From NCBI RefSeq assembly GCF_001680005.1, contig NC_033561.1, forward strand, positions 248,001 through 312,000: DNA of 64,000 bases, written 5' to 3'. Made by a program: the position numbers and the translations under genes. Positions 12,880-25,323 of this stretch are shown here, in pieces. A model generated the notes under the pieces. That model worked only from the letters and a program-made list of their open reading frames with translations. It ran no database searches and was not told where the DNA came from. Position 1 is the stretch's first letter; each line of letters starts with the position of its first letter. Origin of the DNA: Plasmodium coatneyi. Its lineage: Eukaryota > Apicomplexa > Aconoidasida > Haemosporida > Plasmodiidae.

Positions 12880-13560
12880 GTTTTAGGGTTTAGGGTTCAG
12901 GGTTTAGGGGTTTAGAGTTTAGGATTCAGGCTTAGGGTTAAGTTTCAGGGTTTAGTATTGACTGTTTTGGGTTCAGGTTTTCAGCGTTTAGGGTTTCAGG
13001 GTTTAGGGTTTCAGGATTTAGGGTTTCAGGGTTTAGGGTTTCAGGGTTTAGGGTTTTTAGGATTTGAGGGTTGAGGGTTTACGGTTCAGGGTTTAATGTT
13101 CACCGTTTATAATTCCGGATTCAGGGTTCATGGATTATAGTTCAGAGTTCAGGGTTTAGGATTTATGATTTAGTGTTCTGTATTTAACTTTGAAATTTGA
13201 GGTTTTAGGTTCAGGATTTAGGTTTTATATTTTAGGGTGCAGGATTTAGGGTTTAGTATTTAAGGTTTAGTATTTAGGGTTTCTATTATAGGGTTTAGTT
13301 TTTAGGATTTAGGGTTTAGTGTTTGGTGTGGTGGGTTGATTTTTCCAGGTTCAGGCTTTAAATATTCAGGGTTCAAACATTCAGGGTTTAGGGTTCAGTG
13401 TTATGGTTTCATTGTTTAGGTTCGTGGTTTAGGGTTCGTGGTTTAGGGTTCATGGTTTATGGTTGATGTTTTAGGGTTCTCGGTTTAGGGTTCATGATTT
13501 AAAGTTTAGGGTTTAGGATTCAAGGTTTAGCGTTCACGCGTTTAGGGTTCAGGGTTTCTG
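12880..13560 (+). repeat. Interstitial degenerate telomere-like repeat block
   Basis: Dense, imperfect copies of GGGTTTA and GGGTTCA, the Plasmodium telomere heptamer, fill the block, with local higher-order order such as GGGTTTCAGGGTTTA repeated five times near 12990-13050. The G-rich strand is the plus strand. The density of variants shows this is not an active telomere but an old internal copy. Interstitial telomere-type sequence is known in P. knowlesi chromosomes. Confidence 0.93.
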
Positions 13561-13652
13561 GGTGTAATGGCAACCATGTGGCCTGGTGTTTAGATGTTTA
13601 GATAGGGTTACTCATGTTAAATATGTATACTTAAAAAAGAAAAAAGAGAAGG
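13552..13652 (+). repeat. Copy of the array-B unit plus a conserved A-rich tail
   Basis: A single GGGTGTAATGGCAACCATGT-type unit is followed by a GTTACTCATGTTAAATATGT block and a poly-purine run. The same order (unit, GTTGTTCATGTAATGTGTGC block, poly-purine) closes array B at 14125-14200, so the segment looks duplicated. Confidence 0.7.
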
Positions 13653-13700
13653 ATGAAAAAAAAGAAAAAGGAGTGAATATATAAGTGATGAGTAAAGGAG

Positions 13701-13948
13701 TGTTAGATTTCGCATTTTAGGGTGTGTGTGTAGGATTTCGGCTTTAGGGTGTATGTAGGATTTTGCATTTAGAGCTGTATGTAGGATTTTTCGTTTAGAG
13801 CTGTATGTAGGATTTCGCTATTTAGGAGTGTGAATGTAGGATTTCGCATTTTAGGGGTGTGTGTGTGTAGGATTTCGCGTTTTAGGTGTGTGTATGTAGG
13901 ATTTCGCATTTTAGGGTTTGTGTTTGTAGGATTTCACATTTTGGGGAT
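13701..13948 (+). repeat. Tandem array A: nine copies of a 23-31 base unit
   Basis: The unit is close to TAGGATTTCGCATTTTAGGG plus a variable GTGTGTATG-like tail. Copies differ mainly in the length of the GT-rich tail. The TTTTAGGG core resembles a diverged telomere heptamer, so the array may derive from the adjacent block. Confidence 0.88.
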
Positions 13949-13949
13949 G

Positions 13950-14135
13950 TAATATTTCCGGGTATAAGAACAGCAGTGTAGCCAAGTGTTTATCTGTTTC
14001 AAGGTGAAAGAACAACAATGTGGTCTGGTTGTTTAGCTGTTTTAGGGTGTAAGGACAGGAATGTGGCTTGGTATTTAGCTTTTTTATGTTATAAGAGCAA
14101 CAATATGGCCTGTTATTTAGCTGTTTTAGAGAAGG
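13950..14135 (+). repeat. Tandem array B: four copies of a unit of about 43 bases
   Basis: Each copy follows the order GGGT(G/A)TAAGA(A/G)CAACAATGTGGCCT then GG-TATTTAGCTGTTTTA, with scattered substitutions. A poly-purine run at 14158-14200, including about 30 consecutive A bases, follows the last copy. Confidence 0.85.
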
Positions 14136-14173
14136 TTGTTCATGTAATGTGTGCATACAAAAAAGAGAAAAGA

Positions 14174-14200
<27 letters not shown>

Positions 14201-14204
<4 letters not shown>

Positions 14205-16107
14205 ATTTATAAAGGATTCGCGGGAATGAAAGGTGTAACACAATTTTTCCGTATTACATAATGTTTCACATTCTGATGATTACATTCTTAATAAATATAT
14301 AAAATTATTCTGAATGGAAACAGTTCCCCATTTGTTTCTTTTTTTTATTTGTTTATATTATGAAAACAGGGGAAGCAAGCACACACAATTTTTTTTTTTT
14401 TTTTTGCACAGAAGAAACAATTTTATGCGAAACGAAAAAATAAAGTTGGTAGGGAAAAATTGCAATGCTAAGAATAGCGAAATGAATGGAACATGGAACG
14501 ATAACGAGTTCATGAGTTAAGAAATCGAGACCAGAAGGGAGGAATATGTACTTAATGCACAGCGCTCATCGCTATTTTGAATACAATATGCATGAAGAAT
14601 TTACATGTGCATGCTTGCATAATGTTATACGTCCACATATATGCCCTGTGCTAACAATATTATTTTTTCTTTTTTTTCACTGTGCAATAAGCTTTTTTCT
14701 ATGATTTAATGCTAATTTTCAATTATTCATTGGACGAATTTACATTCTATATTTCACATAAACGAAATGGTGTTTGCTTATTTATCTCCGTGTCTGGTTG
14801 CGTATCGTTTACTTTTTTTTTGTATGCATTCCACTTTGGGGTGTGTACAAAACTTATATCGTTGTGTATTCATGTGTTAAACGATCAACGGATGAATTTG
14901 TATGTGAAATTATTGGAATAGAATAAAATGGGTTTACGTGACAATAGAATGAAGCGGGAAGGAGTGGGAAGGAGCGGGAAGAAACGGATCAGTGCCTGAG
15001 TAAGGTGAAAGGGTGTTGCGAATTCCTTTGCCCCCCTTTTTTGCCTAAATAGGGTAACACAGCGGTTTGATTGTATTCCCCGTGTGCGCAACACACTACT
15101 GCGTGGTGCTTCAACACCTAAGATGAACCAAAAAAAAAAAAAAAGAGCAAATAAGGGCGCCACGACATACGGTTAAACTAAGCAGCGAAGTGTTAAGGTA
15201 GCCACAGTTGCTGCGAGCAATAAGTACAGTCAGTGTGTAAAATTACCTCCATTCCTTTTTACCCCCCCTTTTGAAATTGTCCACCTTGCCTATATGGTGA
15301 AGTGCCCGTGCTGCTGGTAATGCTACGGAAGTAAAAAGAAAAAAAGGAGAAGGCCCATTTAAAAATCTGGGTCATGTTACTCCCTGCGTCGCTATAACCC
15401 GCATTTTTTTCTTTTAGGCGCAGATAACAAAAATTTATAAGGTGTGTTTAGTTATTATAATATACAAGGATACACTTATGAATTTTCTTAAACTCTCGGT
15501 ATTTACAGAAATTATTTTACTTCTATATTAGTGTGGTTTCTTTAATACAGAAAATGTGGGAAAAAATTGAAAGAAATTGAAAAGAATTAGTCCATTCAAT
15601 TTTTCCTTCTTCCCTTAAAAAAACTTCCGGTATGTATAAAAATTACTTTAATTACTCCTATGCTAGTTCGTTCCCTATAATAAAAAATTGAAAGGAATTA
15701 CCTTTTCTTTAACATTATTTCTTTTTCCTTTTCTTCGTTTAGCATAAATGTCGCGCTCATGTTGTGAGTACGTCCCGATTATGTCGTAAAACTGTGTTAT
15801 ATTATATGGTCACCTCATTTTATATGTAATTCACCACTTTGTAGCGTTATTCGTACTGTGAGCCCCTTCTTTTTTCATTTCTTTTCTTCTGGTGTGAAGA
15901 AATTATACGCAAGCTAGTTAAGCACAAAAGTGAATGCAAGAAAAAGAAAAAATAAAATAGAATAAAAGATAACCAGTGAATCATTGGAGGAAGAAAATTT
16001 TGCGATCACTTGGGATTATCCAACAGTGTCGCACTTGAACTAATGATTTAATAATAAAAAAAAATTATATTTCGTTTTAAGTGAATATTTAACGAGTCCT
16101 GCAAAGA
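14201..16107. other. Intergenic region upstream of the PHIST-repeat gene
   Basis: The stretch 14940-15350 is somewhat richer in G and C than its surroundings but has no credible gene. A frame at 14885-15163 (minus) starts with a hydrophobic run, but this depends on a 14-base A tract and the rest lacks coding character. The last several hundred bases presumably hold the promoter of the gene starting at 16108. Confidence 0.55.
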
Positions 16108-18123
16108 ATGGTCGCCATCAAAATGGTTTTTCCGAAGGATCGTCGTTTGTGGGTGTACCCTTTACTTGTTATGTATTATGTCCTACTTTGGACTGAGTCA
16201 CAGGTACGTGGAAGTTTTACGTGGGTCGTTTATTTCTTTATTCCTTCTTTTTCTTATCATAGTAGTGCCAGGATATGGGAATACAATTTGCCCCTTTGTC
16301 CAAATTTATCATTGTAAACGTTATATACTTGCTTCCCCGCCTTGGTGTTCCCCCTTTAATGTTGTCCATTGCGCTGTTCGCGGGAGATTATTTTATTTTA
16401 TGCTACTTTATTTCATTCAGCTTTATCCTTTCCTATTTTATTTTATTCTATTTTATTCCTTCCTTTGCAGAGCTTAAATGATGCAACGCACGTGGGGACC
16501 TTGGCAGCGACATGTCCATCTGGGCATGCAAGAAGTTTGTCCGAGTTATCGCTTTCTTCAAAAGATTCCATATTCGGGGAGAAGCAGCACACGAATGGGA
16601 ATCACCACACTTCCAGAAATGGACACAGTAGCAATAACCACAAAAGTAACTCACACGGGGACATGCACACATGGGGAAACACGCCCAATGGGAATCTGCT
16701 TGACACGTCCAATGGAAGTTTGCTTGACAGGTCAGATGCGAGTCTGCTTGACAGGTCTGACGTGAATCTGCTTGACAGATCTGACGTGAATCTGCTTGAC
16801 AGATCTGACGTGAATCTGCTTGATAGATCCGATGAAAGTCTTCTTGACAAATCTGATGCTAGTCTATTTGACAAATCTGATGCTAGTCTATTTGACGGGT
16901 CCGATGAAAGCCTGTTTGACAGGTCCGATGCAAGTCTTCTTGACAAATCCGGTGGGAATATGCTTGAAAAATCCGGTGGGAATCTACCTGACAAATCCGA
17001 TGCGAGTCTGCTTGATAGGTCCGATGAAAGTCTGTTTGACAGGTCCGATGAAAGTTTGTTAGACAGATCCGATGCGAGTCTGTTTGACGAGTCTAATGAT
17101 AGTCTGTTTGATGGGTCCAATGATAGTCTGTTTGACGGGTTCGATGAAAGTCTGCTTGACAAATCCGATGAGAATCTGCTTGACAAGTCCGATGGGAAAA
17201 AAGATAGGAAGCCCTACCCTCATCAACCTTATGGAATTTACCCTCCGCAACCTTATGGAACCTACCCTCCACAACCTTATGGAACCTACCCTCCACAACC
17301 TTATGGAATTTACCCTCCGCAACCTTATGGAACCTACCCTCCACGACCTTACGGAATCTACCCTCCGCGACCTTATGGAACCTACCCTCCACAACCTTAT
17401 GGAACCTACCCTCCACAACCTTACGGAATTTTCCCTCCGCGACCTTATGGAATTTACCCTCCGCAACCTTATGGAATTTACCCCCAGCAACCTTATGGAA
17501 CCTACCCCCAGCAACCTTATGGAGGTTACCCTCAACAAAGTCATGGAGCCCATGCAAAGCAATACAGTGGAACTGCTTACCCCAATTGGAGGAATCGTAT
17601 CCTAGACAAGTACAGACCAATGCTTCCATATGGTTGCGCCCCTCAGGACCTTTGCTGGAATCTTACAGACGAAGAAATTTTAAACATGCCGTACGAATTC
17701 CTCCTTCCTCCCCGGATTAGTAAAAAAAAGGCATTTATTTTATATTTTTACTATGGGATCTATTTAGAAAGGAAGTACTACGTCATGGTGGACGACCTGA
17801 ACAAATGGTTTTCCAACGTAGCAAAATCCAATAATTTGCCAGATGATTACAAGTTAAAGTGGTGGGAAGAATGCAACAAAGAGCTCCTGTACGATTTGGA
17901 ATGCATCCAGAGGACATGTGAAAATTTCTTCCGCAACTTTATTGCTAAAAGGAAAGGAAAATATATATGGACTATACCATTTGAAAATCTACTATATGCT
18001 TTTTACAAGTTAACACATGGAAGTATTAAGCGCAACAAGGAGAAATGGACTAGTGTTTTGGCACAGAAAATGAAAAGCTACGGAGCGAGCGCAAACAGGG
18101 AGCATATTACTCAACAAAGATAA
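16108..18123 (+). CDS. PHIST-domain exported protein with two octapeptide repeat blocks
   Basis: Exon 1 (16108-16203) encodes 32 residues ending in a hydrophobic stretch (WVYPLLVMYYVLLW) and a CAG|GTACGT donor. Exon 2 (16471-18123) follows a TTTGCAG acceptor in phase 0. The product is about 582 residues. PEXEL RSLSE lies at residues 53-57. Residues about 105-273 are some twenty copies of LLDRSDAS-type octapeptides; about 281-393 are some fourteen copies of YPPQPYGT/YPPQPYGI octapeptides. The C-terminal region (about 425-582) has the Trp, Tyr and Leu spacing of a PHIST/PRESAN domain (CWNLTDEEI, WFSNVAKS, LKWWEECNKELL, WTIPFENLLY). PHIST proteins are exported to the red cell, where several bind cytoskeletal or adhesin partners. 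The repeats probably give length and multivalency. Confidence 0.88.
16687..17195 (+). repeat. 24-base coding repeat (LLDRSDAS type)
   Basis: About twenty units of 24 bases encode L-[LF]-D-[RKG]-S-[DN]-[AEVG]-[SN]. The reverse strand is also open across almost the whole block (16602-17186), a by-product of the repeat composition. Confidence 0.93.
17214..17545 (+). repeat. 24-base coding repeat (YPPQPYGT type)
   Basis: About fourteen units of 24 bases encode [IT]-[YF]-P-[PQ]-[QR]-P-Y-G. Pro/Gln/Tyr-rich, with no charge except the occasional Arg, in strong contrast to the acidic block before it. Base-level variation is low. Confidence 0.93.
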
Positions 18124-18369
18124 ATGGTGGAAGTTGGAACAAAAGGGCAAAGGAAGGAGGAGCGTTGTGCTGAATGGCTCAACATCATTAATTATTCGAT
18201 GACGTTGTGGCACAATGTGGATTTCTTCCTGTTATTCCTGCCTTTTCCCTACATTTACATCCTAAGTGAGCCTATGGGATGATTGGTTCCCTTTCCTTTT
18301 CCCCCTTTTTGGAATAGCAATGATAGGCTCATGGGGTGTTACAACTTATGCTCAACGGAAGGCCACACT

Positions 18370-18530
18370 GGCATGATTGTAATGGCCTATTTATTATTAC
18401 ACCTATTGGAAATAGCCCTTTTGTGATTACACCTATGTGTGGTTATACCTATTTACTATTATATCTATTTATTATTATACCTATTTATAATGGTCAGTTT
18501 ATGATTACACCTATATAAAATAGTTTACTT
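18370..18530 (+). repeat. Degenerate tandem repeat (CCTATTTATTATTACACC type)
   Basis: Six or so imperfect copies of a 20-30 base motif, CCTATTTAT(T/A)ATTA(C/T)ACC, with interruptions such as GGAAATAG and GGTCAG. It lies a few hundred bases beyond the PHIST-repeat gene stop and has no coding character. Confidence 0.7.
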
Positions 18531-19104
18531 GTGGTGTCCTATTTTTAATGGCCTATTTATGATCACGTACTGTTGCGCATAACTTCGCCCACCTTTCTGG
18601 CGCATAGTCACCATGTGGTAATATATTCATGAGCCTAGCCGTTACGCACCCCCTGTGAATGGCCTAACACACTTTCATTTGAACTAAATAATTAACGCTA
18701 TGATGCAACCCAATCGGGGAATAATAATTTTTCACCTGCCTCTCCCGTGCCGCAGATACAAGAAATGTAACCACCCGTGTGACATGGTTCTGCGTATATG
18801 CCTACGCGCATGTCCGCGCAATATGCGCATTCTCAAAATTTTGACCGGTACATTTAAGGAATGCCATATGGGGTCCCTTTTTTGCTCGCGCACATTTGTG
18901 GATGATTTTTTCGGGACAGGTGTTTTTGTTCCGGGTGATGGTGTTATTATATAAATGTTTGTAATAGGGCAAAGATATGCGAATCTAACGACAAAATCCT
19001 TAAAAAAAGGAAGAAATAAAACAAGATAAACGATCCCATCCGTCACACGGTCGTAAAACGGAATTTATCCAATTTGAGAAAAAAAGAGAACGTCCAAAAT
19101 TGAC

Positions 19105-19255
19105 AATGGTTCATGTTTTAGAGTTACAGGTTTAGAATTAGGAACCCTGAAATCATAATTATGAACAAGTTTATCATTAACCTTTCAACCCTAAAGCCTT
19201 ACACTATAAATGAATAGAGTGCTAAACCATACACACCTGAACCCTGAAACCTGAT
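19105..19255 (-). repeat. Short inverted telomere-like remnant
   Basis: Scattered AACCCTGAAA, CAACCCTAAAGCC and CTGAACCCTGAAACCTGA strings are the C-rich strand of the GGGTTTA/GGGTTCA heptamer, so the orientation is opposite to the block at 12.9-13.6 kb. It is heavily degraded. Confidence 0.7.
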
Positions 19256-20616
19256 GTTTGCCATATTTGCACAGGCAGTGTTTCTTCGTGCTTACACGAA
19301 CAACACCTAAAAATTTTACTACTCATTTCAGTCATAGATCCATTTTCATTTCTACGCAATTCGGTGCCTTCCTTTTGTGATTCCTTCTTTATTTGCTTCT
19401 TCATTTGACAAACAAAACATGTATTTTTTTTTAAATACTTTCATATATAGCACAAATTCGAAAGGCTCTTTTTTCAATGAGGCACTGGTGTTATAATGTA
19501 GACATATTTTATAAAGCCTTAACTCCTCTGCTTTTAATATGCTATACTCCCTTTATAATAGTTATGTAATGCGAAGCAGAACAGAAAAATGGGAACTCCA
19601 AGCACAGGGAAAATATATAAGGAATGAAATACTTCCTTTAAAAATATAGACACCGCTTTTGATAGCAAATGGAAATAATATTTTATGAGAAGTTTTAACT
19701 AATTCTTAATAAGTTAATCCGCCTTAATGGTGATTAGATCAAAAGCATAAAAATAGAAAAAAAACAATGCTTCTAATCTTAAGTGTATATCAAATTGCGT
19801 AAGACAAAACGAACAATACACAAAAAGAAATAATAAATGCATGTGTATGTGTGCATGTGATAGGAAAAGTCAAAGAATTCCTATATATATACTTTTATAA
19901 TTATAAATGGATTATTATATATGTATGCAACAAATTGTGAACAAGTATTATATAAAACAACAATGTAAAGAATATACATTTTAAAAAATATAATTAAACA
20001 CTATGGAGTATGTAAATGCAGAATCCATAAAATAAGATATAAAAATTTAACACAATAAAAATGAATGAAATAAAAATATATAAATGAAAACAACAATAAT
20101 AAAATTATATAAATATCTTCTTTTCCACCAAAAATATTAAATAACGATTAAATATTTTTTAAAAGATATATATAAAATTTTAACTAATGATTGAAGTAAT
20201 CTTCGGCATACTTAAAAAATTATTAACATGTGCGTTAGACGATAAATACAATTAACACAATTGTGTCATTGATGAATTTACGTATTAACTGATTATCTAT
20301 ATGCATAAATAGCATTTTATTATATAAGGTAAACATAAAAAAAATTAGAATCTCTCAAATTGTGCTCTTTTTTATAATTATAAAAAATTAACAATTTAAG
20401 TAAATATTTATTATTATGCACAGCTTACTCAATAAGAAATACAAAATAACATCAAAAAATTTTCTTCTAACAAAAAATGATAAAGTAATATTCTCCATAT
20501 TTATATTAACAATACTATATATTTGTTCTTACTATGCACAAATATACTAATGTGATGCATTCAAATTATTGTACTCAGGGACTTCACAAATAACACACTT
20601 TTGGTATATGTTTGCT

Positions 20617-21816
20617 TTATTCGTTAATTTTAACACCATGCTTTTTGAAAGTTCTTCTAATTCTTCTTACTCTCATATATGCTTTTAAATAATAGTAACA
20701 AAGATTCAAGAACAATTCACCGGAAATACAAGACATTACGAACATTGCAATAAATGCATTAGTTATAGTAGCTGTCAACACTAAAAATACAGAAAAAATT
20801 AGAGTTTGAATTACAAGTGGCAACATTATTTTGTTCCTCCTAAAATAATAAGAAATTACTTCTTTCCCACTTCGAAGTTCCAAAAATTCACGTTCCGCAG
20901 AATAATTCCTTGCTTTCATGTAACGCATAAATTTTAATTGAAATTGTACATCCATTTTCTTAAGTGCATTTATCAACTTCTCCATTACACATTTCTTTAC
21001 TTTGCTATAATCGTAGTATTCCAACATGTTAGGAACGTTCTCATTTGGTGGTAGGGGAAGTTTTTCTAAATCTTTATTATTCACTTCCGGCTTTTTCTGT
21101 ATTCCCTGAACATTACTATCTGTTGGTTTCTTATATTCGGTATTTCCTACGCCATATTCAACATTTTCTTCTCTTCTATAGTAACCATCATCTGGTTCTT
21201 TAAGAAAATTATCATCTTCATCTACATCGGAAGTATCTTTTGACCTTCTATGAATTTTTTCATTTGTTATTTTATCTTTTCTTCTTCCAAAATGGTTATC
21301 ATTTTTCGTTTTGGATGTTAATTTATCAGGTTTGCCACGAAATCTTGGATCTTGCGTTTGTTCCCGAGCATTAGGTTTATTCCTCATTCTACTTGGGGAT
21401 CTTCCATCATAATGATCCTCATCTTTTAACATATTATGTTTTCTTTCTTTTAAGTTTACACTATTTTCATGTGTGGAATCTGTGCAACTTCCACTTAATA
21501 ATCTGCTATTCCTTACATCTAACTTGTCATTTAGGCCTATTCTGTTCTCCCATAATTCCCCCAAAATAGCTGACTGCAAGAAAGACAAACACACAAAAGT
21601 TACATAAAATGTGTAAAACAAAATTTATTTTGTTTATTTATTTCTACATTAATAAAACCAAAGATATTCTTAAAGTAGCCGCATGAAATGGACAGAAAAG
21701 TATCTAAAGCATTGGTCTATAATTAATTATTGTACCCTATAAGAATTGGGAGATATCCATACTAAGGCACTAAATGTAAGAATTTTAATTAAAGGGAACC
21801 AGAATATTTCTTTCAT
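20617..21816 (-). CDS. Fam-d-like exported membrane protein
   Basis: Exon 1 (21736-21816) encodes 27 residues, MKEIFWFPLIKILTFSALVW and seven more, ending at an AGG|GTACAA donor. Exon 2 (20617-21573) follows a TTTCTTGCAG acceptor in phase 0. The product is about 345 residues. An R-x-L export core, RLLSG, is at residues 51-55; the usual acidic fifth residue is replaced by Gly, as in the large paralogue at 41-46 kb (RLLIG). The middle is hydrophilic and lysine/aspartate-rich. The C-terminal part has the pattern seen in the other family members here: a helical ALKKMDVQFQLKFMRYMKAR block, two adjacent membrane helices, and a basic end (RVRRIRRTFKKHG). The family name is tentative (resembles P. 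vivax fam-d); function unknown. Confidence 0.78.
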
Positions 21817-24800
21817 CAATTACTACTTTAGATTTACCATATATTATTTGATAAAGAATAATAAGAAATATCCCCTTTTTTTGTATTATCAGTGCAAAAA
21901 AAAGTTTCTCCTATGCCTGCTCTAATTTTCCTTAAAAGTATATTATAATATTTTACTTGCTAAAACTGAAACATGATAAATTAAATTCATATTTGCCCTA
22001 ATTCTTAAAATATAAATAAGAAAAAACACAAAACAAAAAGAAAATAGCAAAATCGCATTAAATAAATATTTCACATGAATTAATACAAAAATATAAAATT
22101 ACAAAAAAATTAAAATAACATATTGTTAATCGTTAAATATATAGAATATGAAAAAAATATAATATTCTTCTGTAGGCTCAAATGTTAAAACACATTATAT
22201 TATTGTATTATTTTTACTGGGACAATAAAATAGAAATAATAAATTTCGACAATTCTACAATAATTTCAACGGCTCATTTAAAAAATAAAAAATATATGAA
22301 AATGTTCAGAATTCTACATTCATAGATAATTGAGACCGTGTAAAATTATTAGAGCTATAGGTGTACAGGTTTCCCATAGCTGCTAACGCGTAATATATTT
22401 TTTTATTTATATACTAAAGCGAGTTTTTCTTATAATATTGTTTACCGTAATTTAATGAGCTGATTTTAATTATAAACATGAATTGTTTAACTATTAGATA
22501 AAGTAAAACAACAATTAATTTTTTTCCAATTATATAAATTATAAAAGGTTATATTATTATTTTATATATAAGTACATATTTTTATGGCACCCCTTCCTTT
22601 TTCATTACCCCATACATTTTTAAACTAATATTCTCAATTACTAATCTCAAATGTATAGGCCTGCAGTGCTTTTATACACATTAAAAAAAAACTAAAGTAC
22701 ATAAATGGTGTATTATATATTTCTTTACACAACAATTATAGAAGTCGTTATTCTTTTCTAATTGGAAAAAATATATTTTACTATCGCCAAATATTACGCG
22801 TGAAAAAGAAAATCCATAACTTCATTACTACGCACTTTTTTTTCCTAAAAATAAATGTTTTTTACGTATATTATTTGTAAATATTGTTATCAAATATGCT
22901 GCATATTAAATATATAAAATAATGTGCAGAGAAAGAAGTCAAGATTATATCAGAAAAAAGAAACAATTTCTCGTTGTAAGTCACTTTCGTGATTTTCACT
23001 AAGGAAAAGATTAAAAAATTTATATAATGAAAAGACATGATAATTAATGATAACAAAAAATTTTCAATTTTTTTAATACTTCTTACTTATAATTTTTGGG
23101 TAATTAATTTTGTCATTTATGAAATATGGGATCAACTGAAATACCCTATCCCTTTTTTTCTTCTTTTTTCCTGCTTATGATATATAATAAATGAACCATA
23201 TGAAGAAGCTGCAGCCCAATTTTTAAATGTAAAAGTAGTGTAAATTAGGTGATATATGAAAAATTCCATAAATAACAGACATATTTCTTATATTGAAGTG
23301 TTCTTTTACATTTTCTTATGGCACACTCTCGATAATTATAAAAGTGTAATACACACTTAAATATACCTCGGATTATTCAAAAATTAATACAGAAATTGTT
23401 GTCTAGAAGGATTATAAAATTCACCCAAAACAACAATAAATTATGGTGCTTAAAAAATAATAAAAAAAAATCCTCTTACACAGGTACAATTAAAAAAAAA
23501 GTGTCTCTACATAATTTGCATTCTTAACATTTACGTTGTTTCACTGTTGTTATGTTCCTTCTTATGTATAAAGAGCCAAGGTTAACATAAAACATTAGTA
23601 TAGTTTTTAATCCTCGTTAAACATTTGTAACCTCCCTAAATTGGTTCAAAATGGGAAATGTAAAAAGATGGTAACTTAGAATTTGTTCATATTTATGCAT
23701 ATGTAAAGAAAAAAATTGGAGGACATGGTTTTATAGGTTACCACACACATGATGGAAATGGAATTTTAAAATTGATGTAAGTTATAAGTTATTGTTATTT
23801 TATCATATAACTAATCCAATGCACTGATATATTTATGGGCATAGTAAATAATATGTAATTATATTAAAAATGATTATTTCTCTGAATACTCTTATTCTTT
23901 AGTGTATTTCTTTTTAAAATGAAGGAGGGTATGCAATTTTTTGCTCCCTAAGCTTTTTATAAGCCGTTAATTAGGACATGCATTAATTATAATTGTAATT
24001 TCTTTTAAATGAATGTCGCTATTATAGTATAATTTGAAAAACAGATGCACTTAATTATTTCTCCGTCTTTTATTATCATACAATTTTATAACTCTGTGTT
24101 GTAACACCACAGCATTAACAGAGAACATACTCATCAATGTATTACGGTATCCTATTTTCGGACCTATCATCACAGTACTCAATAATTATGTTTAAGCAGC
24201 TCATCCTACCTCCTTCCTGAAACATAAATGATATAATTTAAGGACCACGCGATTAACCTATAAAACATTAGAACATTAGACCCACATCCACATTCTCATT
24301 CTTAAGCATATATAGTATATGCCAATTGTGCAGAATAAAGAAGATGTTAGCTAAAGGTTATGAAATTAGGCGCATGCTGAAATGTATATAAAAATAACAA
24401 GTTCAAAAAATCGCACTCTTCCTTCATATCTGTAACTTTAAAATATCATATTACATTAGATAATGTTATGTTTTCCTTAAATTAAAATATATACGCTTAG
24501 AAAGAGAAAAAATGTAACGATCATGTATAAGAGAGTGTACATTTAATATTAACTCATTTACGCCTGTTTTTTATTTTGCACTTCTCTTTTTCGATAATGA
24601 ACATTATTCCTTTTACTTTAATTATTTAGACATGTCTATACCATTCTTTATTTTCTCATATTTACCTTCATCCTATTTCAACTGTACCATTTCCCTCACC
24701 AATTTGAAAAGCACTAGAATCATAATGCACCAATTATTTTCAGGATTACTTGATCATACTAATTATGCGTGTTGCCTCCATAAATACACATATATACGGC

Positions 24801-25323
24801 AACACTGAGCGTTATGTTAGTTTTTGCCTGGCACTATACACATATAGAACTGGCTACTCATTTCAAACAAAATAAAACGACGAAAAAATAGAAGACACGC
24901 GTGCGAAATACGCACATTTCTATGTTTAACTTTACATTAATAGATCAAATATTTTTCTCTTTTCTTATTTGCTTTTTTCTCATTTTTGAAATTTATGCCC
25001 TAATAAAAAGGTTAATATATTAAGAAAGAAGATACATCTGTTAACGCAGTTGCTTATAATTTAGATAAAAAGAGCCATGAATGAAGAATTCTTATGAGAA
25101 TTCATATATTTCTATGAGAAAATGTATTAATGTGACAATTAAGTGCACATTGCACAATAATAATTCTACATTGTATATTGTTAACTCCTTTAAAAGAAAA
25201 AAATAAAAACAAAAACAAAAAGGTATTATTCCCTATATTTAAATTTTATTCAGATATGAACAGAAAAAACGTTCTTATGATAAGGTATATTAATTGTATA
25301 TTGAACACTATCTGATTTTTTTA
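21817..25323. other. Long AT-rich intergenic region
   Basis: About 3.5 kb with no convincing open frame on either strand. Upstream flank of the small fam-d-like gene on the left. A stretch near 24100-24230 (minus) has a TTTCAG-like acceptor followed by 24 open codons, too little to call. No tandem repeats of note. Confidence 0.6.

Larger units (their letters stand above)
18124..20616. other. Intergenic region with repeat remnants
   Basis: Besides the tandem repeat at 18.4-18.5 kb and the telomere-like remnant at 19.1-19.25 kb, this is AT-rich spacer. A hydrophilic frame at 19222-19404 (minus; MKKQIKKESQKEGTELRRNE) looks mildly codon-like but overlaps the telomere remnant at one end and has no partner exon. 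Confidence 0.55.

Noticed and set aside
14885..15163. Minus-strand frame with a hydrophobic start resembling a signal peptide.
   Set aside because: The hydrophobic part comes from a 14-base A tract; the remainder shows no PEXEL or codon bias and no donor leads to a second exon.
16602..17629. Long minus-strand frames over the PHIST repeat blocks.
   Set aside because: Open only because the 24-base repeat excludes stops on the other strand; the plus-strand gene is complete and has a PHIST domain.
24100..24230. Minus-strand acceptor followed by about 24 codons with an IEYCDD string that recalls the DBP tail.
   Set aside because: Similarity is limited to a few residues and no other DBP exon is near.
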